Of a stretch of 64,000 bases of DNA, positions 45,862-53,592 are shown in pieces; within the stretch, counting starts at the first letter, position 1; every line of letters starts with the position of its first letter. The translations under genes were made by a program, and so were the position numbers. Source of the stretch: Pararoseomonas sp. SCSIO 73927 (GTDB taxonomy: Bacteria; Pseudomonadota; Alphaproteobacteria; Acetobacterales; Acetobacteraceae); assembly GCF_037040815.1 (NCBI RefSeq), contig NZ_CP146232.1:4806001-4870000 (forward strand). The letters run 5' to 3'. The notes beneath the pieces were generated by a model, which was given only the letters and a program-made list of their open reading frames with translations, ran no database searches and was not told the origin of the DNA.

Positions 45862-47053
45862 CGGCCCGGAGCTTCGCGATCTCCTCCGCGCCCATGCCAA
45901 GGCCCTTGAGCACCTCCTCCGTGTGCTGGCCCAGCACCGGGGCGGCGCTGCGGTAGCCCGGCGGGGTGGCGGAGAGGCGCACGGGGTTGGCGATGACCTT
46001 CACCCGTTCGCCGCTCGCGTGATCCATCTCCACCACCACGCCGCGCGCCTGCACCTGCGGGTCCTCGAACACGTCCTTCAGCGTGTTGATCGGGCCACAG
46101 CCGATCTTCGCCGCCTCCAGCGCTGCCACCCAATCCTTCGTGGTGCGGGTCTGCATCACGGGCGTCAGCGTGTCCGTGACCAGCTGGCGGTTGCCCACGC
46201 GGGCGGCGTTGGTGGCGAAGCGCTCATCCGCCAGCAGAGCCTCCTGCCCCGTCAGCTTGCAGAAGCGCTCGAAGGTCGGGTCGTTGCCGACGGAGAGGAC
46301 GATGTAGCCATCCTGCGTCGGGAAGACCTGATACGGCACGATGTTCGGGTGCTGGTTGCCCAGGCGCTTCGGGTTCTCGCCGGTGGCGAGGAAGTTGGAG
46401 GCTTGGTTCGCCAGCCAGGCGACGCCCGTGTCGAGCATGCCGATGTCGATCCTCTGCCCCTGCCCCGTCGCGTGGCGGTGGTTCACCGCGGCGAGGATGC
46501 CGATGCAGCCGTAGAGGCCGGAGAAGAGGTCCGCCACGGGCACGCCCACCTTCTGCGGCTCGCCCTCGATCTCGCCGGTGATGGACATCACGCCGCCCAT
46601 GGCCTGGATCAGCGCGTCATAGCCCGGGCGCGGGGCATAGGGGCCGGTCTGCCCGAAGCCGGTGATGGAGCAGTAGATCAGCCGGGGGTAGCGGTCCTTC
46701 AGGTCCTCCCAGCCCAGCCCGTACTTCGCCAGCGCGCCGACCTTGAAGTTCTCCACGAGGATGTCGCACTCGCCGAGCAGCCGGTGGATCACCGCCTGCC
46801 CCTCGGGCTTCGCAATGTCCAGCGTGACGGATTTCTTGTTGCGATTCACGCCGACGAAGTAGGCGCTCTCCCCGGTATTCGGCACGTAGGGTGGGGCGAA
46901 GCCGCGCGTGTCGTCGCCGGCGCCGGGCCGCTCGATCTTGATCACCTCCGCACCGAGGTCGCCGAGCATCTGCGTGCAGGTGGGCCCGGCGAGAACGCGG
47001 GTGAGGTCGAGCACCTTCAGCCCGTTGAGCGCGCCTGGGGGCAGTGCGGACAT
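45848..47053 (-). CDS. class III (CaiB/BaiF) CoA transferase
   Basis: 401 residues. Family motifs LKVLDLTRVLAGPTCTQML, GAEVIKIERPGAGDDTR, NRNKKSVTLDI and the nucleophilic Asp in RPGYDALIQAMGGV are intact. Moves CoA between carboxylic acids through an aspartyl-CoA thioester. It begins two bases after the malonyl-CoA decarboxylase stop, so malonate is a plausible acceptor, with succinyl-CoA or acetyl-CoA as donor; this is inference from context. Confidence 0.88.
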   Translation of the reverse strand: MSALPPGALNGLKVLDLTRVLAGPTCTQMLGDLGAEVIKIERPGAGDDTRGFAPPYVPNTGESAYFVGVNRNKKSVTLDIAKPEGQAVIHRLLGECDILVENFKVGALAKYGLGWEDLKDRYPRLIYCSITGFGQTGPYAPRPGYDALIQAMGGVMSITGEIEGEPQKVGVPVADLFSGLYGCIGILAAVNHRHATGQGQRIDIGMLDTGVAWLANQASNFLATGENPKRLGNQHPNIVPYQVFPTQDGYIVLSVGNDPTFERFCKLTGQEALLADERFATNAARVGNRQLVTDTLTPVMQTRTTKDWVAALEAAKIGCGPINTLKDVFEDPQVQARGVVVEMDHASGERVKVIANPVRLSATPPGYRSAAPVLGQHTEEVLKGLGMGAEEIAKLRADGIA

Positions 47054-47055
47054 GC

Positions 47056-48459
47056 TTAGGACGCCTTGGCCGAGGAGCGGGACTTCCTCGTGGTCGCGGG
47101 CTTCGCGGGCGCGAGCAGCGCGTCCACCGCGCCGGAGCGCACCACCGTGGCGCCGCGCGCGAAGGCCTCGTGGTTCCGCTCGATCTCGTCGCGCTCGTAG
47201 AGGTAGTTCACCATGAGCCCGTAGGATTCCTTCATGCCGCGCGGCGCGGTGTTGCCCAGCCAGTTGATCCGCTCCAGCCGCGCGCCGTTGCCGAGGTGGA
47301 AGCGCGCCACCGGGTCCATCTTGCCGCCGGGTTCGGTGAGGTACTCGGCGCAGAGGCGCAGCAGCGGCCCGCGCAGCGCCTCGGCCCGCGCCGGGTCCTG
47401 CCACCAGTCCGGGTCATCCAGCGGAAGGGCCAGTTCGGCGTCCGCTTGCCCCTCGGCCAGCCGCTTCTCCAGCCAGCGCCGGAAGCCCGGCACGGGGGAG
47501 AGGGTGGAGAAGCGGGTGAGCTGCGGCAGCTCCGCCTTCAGGTCCTCCACCACCTGCTTGATGAGGAAGTTGCCGAAGGAGATGCCGCGCAGCCCGTCCT
47601 GGCAGTTAGAGATGGAGTAGAAGATGGCGGTGTCCGCCGACTCCGCCCGCGCCTCGGCGCCCGCCTCATGCTCCGTGTCCAGCAGGGGCTGGACGGAGTC
47701 GGCAAGGCCCTGGACCAGCGCCACCTCCACGAAGATCAGCGGCTCGTTCGGGAGCGAGGGGTGGAAGAAGCCGTAGCAGCGCCGGTCGGCGGCCAGGCGC
47801 CGGCGCAGATCGTGCCAGCCGGCGATCTCGTGCACCGCCTCGTAGTGGATGATCTTCTCCAGGATCGCGGCGGGGGTCTGCCAGTCGATCCGGCGCAGCT
47901 GCAGGAAGCCGCGGTTGAACCAGGAGGTGAAGAGGTGGTGCAGGTCCGCGTCCAGCGGCTTCAGCGCCGGCTCGTCCCGCGCCTCCTGCAGCAGCTGGCG
48001 GCGCCACTCCACCAGCGCGGCGGTGGCGCCGGGGGACATGTTCATCCGGCGCAGCAGTTCCTGCCGGGGCGGTTCCGCGCAGAGGGTGAGGCGGGCGGCG
48101 TTCTCCGGGCTGGGATCGGCGATGTAGGCTTCGGCCGCCGCGCGCAGCGGTTCCGGCTTCGGCGTGAAGTTCGTCGCCATGAAAAGGCGGAAGGCCCGAC
48201 GGTCCTCCGGGGAGAGGTCGCGCAGGGCGTGCATCACCTCCCGCGCGACCGCCGCGCCGGAGGCCTCGCCCCGCTCCGTCAGCAGGGCCTGGGCGAGTTC
48301 CTTGGCCCGCTCCAGCGGGGGCGCGGAGTCATTGGGGACCGAGGCGAAGAGGCGGCCGCGATCGGCGATGGACGACCAGAGCCGCTCGATCCAGGAGCGG
48401 GTGCTGGCGGGAACCGTTTCGGACGGCGCGTCCTGGTCGATGCTGGGCGCGTCGGACAT
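47056..48459 (-). CDS. malonyl-CoA decarboxylase
   Basis: 467 residues from ATG 48459 with GGAGGGGAG upstream. Eukaryotic/rhizobial MatA-type enzyme: helical N-terminal domain, then the GNAT-like catalytic domain with GFFHPSLPNEPLIFVEVALV, AIFYSISNCQDGLRGISFGNFLIK, and catalytic FHLGNGARLERINWLG. Converts malonyl-CoA to acetyl-CoA and CO2. C-terminal tail is Lys/Ser-rich. There is no adjacent MatB-type malonyl-CoA synthetase; the CoA transferase downstream could take that role. Confidence 0.92.
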   Translation of the reverse strand: MSDAPSIDQDAPSETVPASTRSWIERLWSSIADRGRLFASVPNDSAPPLERAKELAQALLTERGEASGAAVAREVMHALRDLSPEDRRAFRLFMATNFTPKPEPLRAAAEAYIADPSPENAARLTLCAEPPRQELLRRMNMSPGATAALVEWRRQLLQEARDEPALKPLDADLHHLFTSWFNRGFLQLRRIDWQTPAAILEKIIHYEAVHEIAGWHDLRRRLAADRRCYGFFHPSLPNEPLIFVEVALVQGLADSVQPLLDTEHEAGAEARAESADTAIFYSISNCQDGLRGISFGNFLIKQVVEDLKAELPQLTRFSTLSPVPGFRRWLEKRLAEGQADAELALPLDDPDWWQDPARAEALRGPLLRLCAEYLTEPGGKMDPVARFHLGNGARLERINWLGNTAPRGMKESYGLMVNYLYERDEIERNHEAFARGATVVRSGAVDALLAPAKPATTRKSRSSAKAS

Positions 48460-48583
48460 GGGTCTCCCCTCCCCTCGTCGCCCCCGGTCGGGGCGGGGCC
48501 AGATAGGCGGCCCAGATTGGCGGTCCGGAGCCCTGCGGGCAAGGCACGGTTGCGCCAGGGCCGCCATGCTTGCGGCGCCGCGC

Positions 48584-48607
48584 GGGCGGGGGCACCCTCC
48601 CCCGCCC
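48584..48607. repeat. inverted repeat in the aldehyde dehydrogenase leader
   Basis: GGGCGGGGG (48584-48592), loop CACCCT, CCCCCGCCC (48599-48607): a perfect nine-base stem ending 27 bases before the GTG start, in the 175-base divergent region shared with the malonyl-CoA decarboxylase gene. Candidate leader hairpin or operator; no clear promoter hexamers were seen in this gap. Confidence 0.45.
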
Positions 48608-48634
48608 TATCCCGGCGACAAAGAGGAAACGCCC

Positions 48635-50146
48635 GTGCTCGACACCCCTCACCGGACGCCCGAGGCCCCGACGCTGGACCCTTTCGTGCTCGCCAAGGCG
48701 CTGTCCGGGCAGCACTTCATCGGCGGCCGCTACGTTCCGGCGCGGTCGGGCAAGACCTTCCCCGTGGTGAACCCCGCGACGGGCGAGGAGGTTGCCACGG
48801 CCGCGGAGGGTGACGCCGCGGACGTGGACGCGGCCGTGGAGGACGCCGCGCGCGCCCAGAAGGAGTGGGCCAAGACCGCCGCCCGCAAGCGCGGCGCCCT
48901 GGTGGCCCAGTGCGCCGGCGTGATCCGGTTGCACGTGGAGGAGCTTGGCCGGCTGATCGCGCTGGAGACGGGCAAGGCGCTGCGGACTGAGAGCCGGGTG
49001 GAGGCGAACACGGTCGCCGACATCCTGGAGTTCTTCGGCGGCCTTGGCGGCGAGCTGAAGGGCGAGACGGTGCCTTTCGCGCCGGAAGTCCTCTCCATGA
49101 CGGTGCGGGAGCCGCTGGGCGTGGTGGGCGCCATCATCCCCTGGAACGTGCCGATGCTGCTGATGGCCCTGAAGATCGCGCCCGCGCTGGTGGCCGGCAA
49201 TTCCGTGGTGGTGAAGAGCGCGGAGGAGGCGCCGCTGGCGGTGCTGCGCATTTGCGAGCTGATGAACCGCGTGCTGCCGGCCGGCGTGTTCAACATGGTC
49301 TCCGGCTTCGGGCCGGAGTGCGGCGCCCCGCTGGTGTCGCACCCGAAGGTGCGGAAGGTGACCTTCACCGGCTCCGTCGAGACCGGGAAGATCGTGTACC
49401 GGACCGCGGCCGAGAAGCTGATCCCGGTGACGCTGGAACTGGGCGGCAAGTCGCCCATGATCATCTTCGAGGACTGCGACTTCGACAAGACGCTCGCCGG
49501 CGCCCTCACCTCCATGCGCTTCACCCGCCAGGGGCAGAGCTGCACCGCCGCCAGCCGCATCTACGTGGAGCGGCCGATCTTCCAGCGCTTCGTCGATGCC
49601 ATGGCGGAGAAGGTGGACAAGATGGTGATGGGCGACCCGCTGGACGAGAAGACGGACATCGGGACCATCATCTCCGACGACCAGTTCAGCAAGGTGAAGA
49701 CCTTCATCGACGAGGGAAAGGCCACCGCCGGGGCCGAGGGCCGCGCCTGCTCCGCCATGCCGGATGATCCCGCGCTGAAGAAGGGCCTGTTCATCCAGCC
49801 GCACATCTTCACCGGGCTGACGAAGGAGAGCCGGCTGGTGCGGGAGGAGATCTTCGGCCCGGTGACCTGCATTTTCCCCTTCGACGACCCGGAGGAGGTT
49901 CTGGCCGAGGCGAATGACAGCGAGTACGGGCTGGCCGCCAGCCTGTGGACCAACAACCTGAAGGTCGGGCTGAACCTGGCGCACAAGCTGGAAGCGGGGC
50001 TTGTGCAGATCAACCAGAACCTCGTGGTGCAGGCCAACCTGTCCTATGGCGGCGTGAAGTCCTCCGGGCTCGGCAAGGAAGCCTCGCTGGAGGCGATGCT
50101 CGAGCACTTCACCCACAAGAAGACCATCATGATCAACATGGCCTGA
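48635..50146 (+). CDS. NAD(P)-dependent aldehyde dehydrogenase
   Basis: 503 residues from GTG 48635 behind AAAGAGGAAA. Catalytic Cys303 (GQSCTAAS) and Glu268 (LELGGKSP), the IIPWNVPM and FTGSVETGK cofactor segments are intact. The subgroup covers betaine, vanillin-like and semialdehyde dehydrogenases; a substrate cannot be fixed. Divergent from the malonyl-CoA decarboxylase operon, so a link with a malonate-semialdehyde or aldehyde pathway is possible but unproven. Confidence 0.9.
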   Translation: MLDTPHRTPEAPTLDPFVLAKALSGQHFIGGRYVPARSGKTFPVVNPATGEEVATAAEGDAADVDAAVEDAARAQKEWAKTAARKRGALVAQCAGVIRLHVEELGRLIALETGKALRTESRVEANTVADILEFFGGLGGELKGETVPFAPEVLSMTVREPLGVVGAIIPWNVPMLLMALKIAPALVAGNSVVVKSAEEAPLAVLRICELMNRVLPAGVFNMVSGFGPECGAPLVSHPKVRKVTFTGSVETGKIVYRTAAEKLIPVTLELGGKSPMIIFEDCDFDKTLAGALTSMRFTRQGQSCTAASRIYVERPIFQRFVDAMAEKVDKMVMGDPLDEKTDIGTIISDDQFSKVKTFIDEGKATAGAEGRACSAMPDDPALKKGLFIQPHIFTGLTKESRLVREEIFGPVTCIFPFDDPEEVLAEANDSEYGLAASLWTNNLKVGLNLAHKLEAGLVQINQNLVVQANLSYGGVKSSGLGKEASLEAMLEHFTHKKTIMINMA

Positions 50147-50168
50147 CGGCCCAACAGCCTCAGCGGGT

Positions 50169-50197
50169 GCGCGGCGCCGTTCTGGCGCCGCGCCTTT
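50169..50197. terminator. hairpin between convergent aldehyde dehydrogenase and ABC permease genes
   Basis: GCGCGGCGCC (50169-50178), loop GTTCT, GGCGCCGCGC (50184-50193), then CTTTA. A perfect ten-base stem ending just before the permease stop (50196-50198), a likely bidirectional terminator. Confidence 0.65.
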
Positions 50198-51017
50198 ACC
50201 CTTCCCGCCCCGTGGCGAAGAACCACCCGATCAGCCGCCGCTCCAGCGCCAGGAAGCCGCGGTTCAGCGCGTAGCCCAGGAAGGCCAGCACCAGCACCGC
50301 GGCGTACATCTCCTCCGCCCGGCCGGCGAACTGCATCAGCACCAGATAGTGGCCGATCCCTTGCTCCCCCGCGATCATCTCCGCCACCACCGTCGTCACC
50401 AGTGTCAGCGCCAGGGCCACGCGGAGCCCCGCCAGCACATAGGGCAGGATCGCCGGAAGCGTGACGCGGAACAGGCGGCGCCAAGCCGGCACGCCGAAGG
50501 TGCGGGCCATGGCGATCTGGTCCGCTTCCACCGCCCGCAATCCCTGGGCGGTGTTGGTCAACACGGGGAAGAAGGCGGTGATCGCGCCCACCGCGATCTT
50601 CATCCCGTTATCCAGGCCGAGGAACAGCACCAGCGGCGGGATGATGGCGGGGATGGGAATGGGGCGCAGCAGCTCCACCGTCGGCCCCAGCACCAGCCGC
50701 GCGATGCGGCTGGCGCCGAAGAGGAGGCCCAGCGCCACCCCCGCCACCGTGCCCGCCGCCAGCCCAGTGAACATGCGGGCGAGCGTCGAGCCCACCAGCG
50801 CCGGCAGCTCGCCGGAGGCGATGTCGCGCGCCAGCACCGCCAGCACGCGGGTCAGCGGCGGCCAGTTCGGGCTGTCCACCATCCCAGTGCGAGCCGAGAT
50901 CTCCCAGAGCAGGAAGAGCCCGAGCACCAGTAGCGCGCCGGAGGAGGGGCGGAACCGGAAGGCCGGGGCCGCTCCCATGACGGCGCCGGGGGCGGCGATG
51001 CTGGTTCCGCCCGCCAC
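50196..51017 (-). CDS. SsuC-type ABC permease (second permease of the cluster)
   Basis: 273 residues from GTG 51017. About six membrane spans with the nitrate/sulfonate/taurine permease signature around ARTFGVPAWRRLFRVTLPAILPYVLAGLRV and IAGEQGIGHYL. It is one base past the binding-protein stop. A paralogous permease (52001-52762) lies on the other side of the binding-protein gene, so the importer may use a heterodimeric channel. Confidence 0.88.
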   Translation of the reverse strand: MAGGTSIAAPGAVMGAAPAFRFRPSSGALLVLGLFLLWEISARTGMVDSPNWPPLTRVLAVLARDIASGELPALVGSTLARMFTGLAAGTVAGVALGLLFGASRIARLVLGPTVELLRPIPIPAIIPPLVLFLGLDNGMKIAVGAITAFFPVLTNTAQGLRAVEADQIAMARTFGVPAWRRLFRVTLPAILPYVLAGLRVALALTLVTTVVAEMIAGEQGIGHYLVLMQFAGRAEEMYAAVLVLAFLGYALNRGFLALERRLIGWFFATGREG

Positions 51018-51018
51018 C

Positions 51019-51987
51019 TCAGCCCCTCGCCGTGCGGAAGATCAGGTCCCGCGGCTGGGGATAGCGCCCGCCGAGGCCGAACTTCGACATGGTGGCGATC
51101 ACCTCGCCCACTTCGGCCTCCGTCAGATCCTTCGCATAGGCCGGGAAGACAACCTCCTTCAGCCGCTCAACCGGCACGCGGCTGAAGCCGGAAACGAGGT
51201 TGAAGAGCGGCTGCTTGCCGATCTCGTTGTTCACCCAGTCCACACCCTGGTTCAGCCCGCGGGAGAAGCGCTCGAACACCTCGCCATTCTTGTCCAGGTC
51301 GTCCTTCATCGCGGCGTACTGGGCCACGGCGGAGCCGGGCGCGGTCTCCTGGATAAACCAGCCGATGCGCTCCAGCTTGTCGCCATGGGATTGCAGCGCG
51401 GCGGTGACAAAGGGCTCGCTGAACAGGGCAGCGTCGATCTGCCCGCCGGCCAGCGCATCGGCCATCTGCGGGAAGGGAACCTCCACCGTGTTCACCTTCC
51501 GCCAGTCGCCGCCGGTCTTCTCTACCCAGGCCATGCCGCGGAGCCAGACCGTGTTGTTGCGGGTGTTGGAGGCAATGCGCTTGCCCTCCAGCCCCTTCCC
51601 GTTCGTGATGCCGGAGCCCTTGCGGACCAGCACCGCCATCATGTCCGGCCCCTGCGGCTGGGCACGCACGGAGGCGGCGGCGAAGCGGAAGTCCAGCCCC
51701 TCTCGGACGCCCAGCAGGATGGAGACGGTGTTGGAGAAGGCGAGGCGGAACTGCCCGGCCACCAGCCCCGGCAGGCCCGTGGCGCCGCCGGCGGTGGTGG
51801 AGGTGTCGATCTCCAACCCCTCCTTTGCGAAGTAGCCCTGCGCGATGGCGGCGTGCAGCGGCGCCACGTCCAGCACGGGAATGACGCTGACGCGCAGCTT
51901 CGTCGGCGCCTGGGCCAGCAGCGCGGGCGCGGCGATCGGAAGGGCGAGCGCGGCCCCGAGCGCCGCGCGGCGGGTGATCCCGGTCAT
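51019..51987 (-). CDS. SsuA/NMT1-type ABC substrate-binding protein
   Basis: 322 residues from ATG 51987. Leader MTGITRRAALGAALALPIAA has a twin-arginine-like motif; cleavage near LLAQ. Mature protein is a type II binding fold of the NMT1/SsuA class (LRVSVIPVLDVAPLHAAIAQGYFAKEG, ALAGGQIDAALFSEPFV). Members bind taurine, sulfonates, thiamine precursors, nitrate or aromatic acids; neighbouring oxygenase and ligase suggest an aromatic or amine ligand (inference). Confidence 0.87.
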   Translation of the reverse strand: MTGITRRAALGAALALPIAAPALLAQAPTKLRVSVIPVLDVAPLHAAIAQGYFAKEGLEIDTSTTAGGATGLPGLVAGQFRLAFSNTVSILLGVREGLDFRFAAASVRAQPQGPDMMAVLVRKGSGITNGKGLEGKRIASNTRNNTVWLRGMAWVEKTGGDWRKVNTVEVPFPQMADALAGGQIDAALFSEPFVTAALQSHGDKLERIGWFIQETAPGSAVAQYAAMKDDLDKNGEVFERFSRGLNQGVDWVNNEIGKQPLFNLVSGFSRVPVERLKEVVFPAYAKDLTEAEVGEVIATMSKFGLGGRYPQPRDLIFRTARG

Positions 51988-52000
51988 TCCTTCAGTCTCC

Positions 52001-52762
52001 TCAATGTCGTTGTTGCCAGTGCAGGGCCCGGGCCTCCGCCCAGGCAAACAGCGCGTTCAGAGCCAGGCCCACGAGCGCGAGAATGACGAGCCAGGCGTAC
52101 ATCTGCCGGATCAGGAAGCTGCGCTGCATGTCCAGGATGAGGAAGCCCAGCCCCCCCTGCCCCGTCAGCATCTCCGACAGCACGGCCAGGATCAGCGCCA
52201 ACCCCAGGCTGGTCCGCATCCCCGCCAGGATGAAGGGCAGCGCCGCCGGCAGCACCAGGTATCGCAGCGTGCGCGCCGTGCCCCATCCATGAGTGCGCGC
52301 TGAGTCCAGCAGAACGCGGTCCACGCCGCGCACGCCCTGCAGCGTGTTGACCAGCACGGGGAAGGTGACGGCGAGCGCGACGGAGGTGATCTTCATCGTG
52401 TCACCGAGGCCGAGGAACAGCATCAGCGGCGGCACCAGCGCGGCCTTCGGAACCGGCCGCATCATCTCCACTAGCGGTTCCAGCAGCCGGTAGGCGGCGC
52501 TCCACCAGCCCATCGCCGTGCCGAGCGCGATTCCCGCCGCCGAGCCGATGGCGAAGCCGATGAAGACAAGGCGCAGCGTGGCGAGGAGCGGCCCCAGCAC
52601 CTCGCCGGACGTGACGAGGTCCTGCAGCACCTCCCAGGTGGCGGAGGGCGGCGGCATCAGCGCGCGGCGGATCAGCCCGGCGTTGACGGCCCATTCCAGC
52701 CCGGCGAGCAGCAGCGCGATGAAGCCCAGCCCGGGTAGGAGGTGGAGAAGGCGCCTAGCCAT
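52001..52762 (-). CDS. SsuC-type ABC permease (first permease of the cluster)
   Basis: 253 residues, about six membrane spans, ABC-interaction loop around ARTHGWGTARTLRYLVLPAALPFILAG and LTGQGGLGFLILD. It overlaps the ATPase gene by eight bases and precedes the binding-protein gene. It differs clearly from the second permease (50196-51017) in sequence though built the same way. Confidence 0.88.
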   Translation of the reverse strand: MARRLLHLLPGLGFIALLLAGLEWAVNAGLIRRALMPPPSATWEVLQDLVTSGEVLGPLLATLRLVFIGFAIGSAAGIALGTAMGWWSAAYRLLEPLVEMMRPVPKAALVPPLMLFLGLGDTMKITSVALAVTFPVLVNTLQGVRGVDRVLLDSARTHGWGTARTLRYLVLPAALPFILAGMRTSLGLALILAVLSEMLTGQGGLGFLILDMQRSFLIRQMYAWLVILALVGLALNALFAWAEARALHWQQRH

Positions 52763-53549
52763 GCCCGCCCGCCTTCGAGCCGCGCGTCAGTAGGGCATCC
52801 AACAATTCGTGCCGCAGTTCGAGGAAGCGCGGCGTCTCCCGCACCTCCACGGCGTCGCGCGGGCGGGGCAGCCCCGTCTCCACGACGCGCGAGATGGTGG
52901 AGGGCCGCTTCGTCAGCAGCGCCACGCGGTCGGAGAGCGCGACAGCCTCCTCCACGTCGTGCGTCACCAGCACGATCGTCAGCCCGCGCTTCTCCCACAG
53001 CTCCAGCATAAGCCGGTGCAGGTCCAGCCGCGTCAGCGCGTCCACGGCGCTGAAGGGCTCGTCCATCAGCAGGATCTTCGGCTCCGCCGCCAGGGCGCGC
53101 GCCAGGGCCACGCGCTGCTGCATGCCGCCGGAGAGCTGCCAGGGGAAATGGTCGCCGAATCCCGTCAGCCCCACCGCCTCGAGCTGCACGTTCGCCAGCT
53201 CGCGCGCCTTCCCGCGCGAGACGCCGGAGCGGTGCTCCACGGCGAAGGCCACGTTGTCCCGCACGCTGCGCCAGGGCAGCAGCGAGCGGCCGTACTGCTG
53301 GAACACGTACACCGCCTCGGGCGGCGGGCCGGAGACGGGGCGTCCGGCCACCCGAACTGCCCCGGCGGAGGGCGCCATCAGCCCCGCCGCGATCTGCAGC
53401 AGCGTGGACTTGCCGCAGCCGGAAGGGCCGAGGATGGAGAGGAACTCCCCTTCCCGCACGGAAAGCGACAGCCGGTCCATGGCGAGCGTGGGCGGCCCGC
53501 CCCGGCCGGGAAAGACTTTCTCGACCGATTCCAGCTCCAGGATCGCCAT
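52755..53549 (-). CDS. SsuB/TauB-type ABC ATPase
   Basis: 264 residues. Walker A GPSGCGKST, Q-loop QQYGRSLLPW, signature LSGGMQQRVALARAL, Walker B ILLMDEPFSAVDALTR, H-loop VTHDVEEAV. Drives the importer encoded downstream. Its ATG lies 43 bases after the GS-like gene, with a hairpin in between. Confidence 0.92.
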   Translation of the reverse strand: MAILELESVEKVFPGRGGPPTLAMDRLSLSVREGEFLSILGPSGCGKSTLLQIAAGLMAPSAGAVRVAGRPVSGPPPEAVYVFQQYGRSLLPWRSVRDNVAFAVEHRSGVSRGKARELANVQLEAVGLTGFGDHFPWQLSGGMQQRVALARALAAEPKILLMDEPFSAVDALTRLDLHRLMLELWEKRGLTIVLVTHDVEEAVALSDRVALLTKRPSTISRVVETGLPRPRDAVEVRETPRFLELRHELLDALLTRGSKAGGHG

Positions 53550-53570
53550 CCACCCACCCCTTGGACCACG

Positions 53571-53590
53571 CCGGCGGGTTTGCCCGCCGG
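53571..53590 (-). promoter_or_regulatory. intercistronic stem-loop after the GS-like gene
   Basis: CCGGCGGG (53571-53578), loop TTTG, CCCGCCGG (53583-53590): a perfect eight-base stem three bases past the GS-like stop and 21 before the ATPase start. Without a T tract it would act as a partial terminator or mRNA-stabilising element separating enzyme and transporter expression. Confidence 0.5.
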
Positions 53591-53592
53591 AA

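Noticed and set aside
48329..50116. A 595-codon minus-strand frame opposite the aldehyde dehydrogenase
   Set aside because: The plus-strand enzyme has intact catalytic residues; the opposite frame is a codon shadow.
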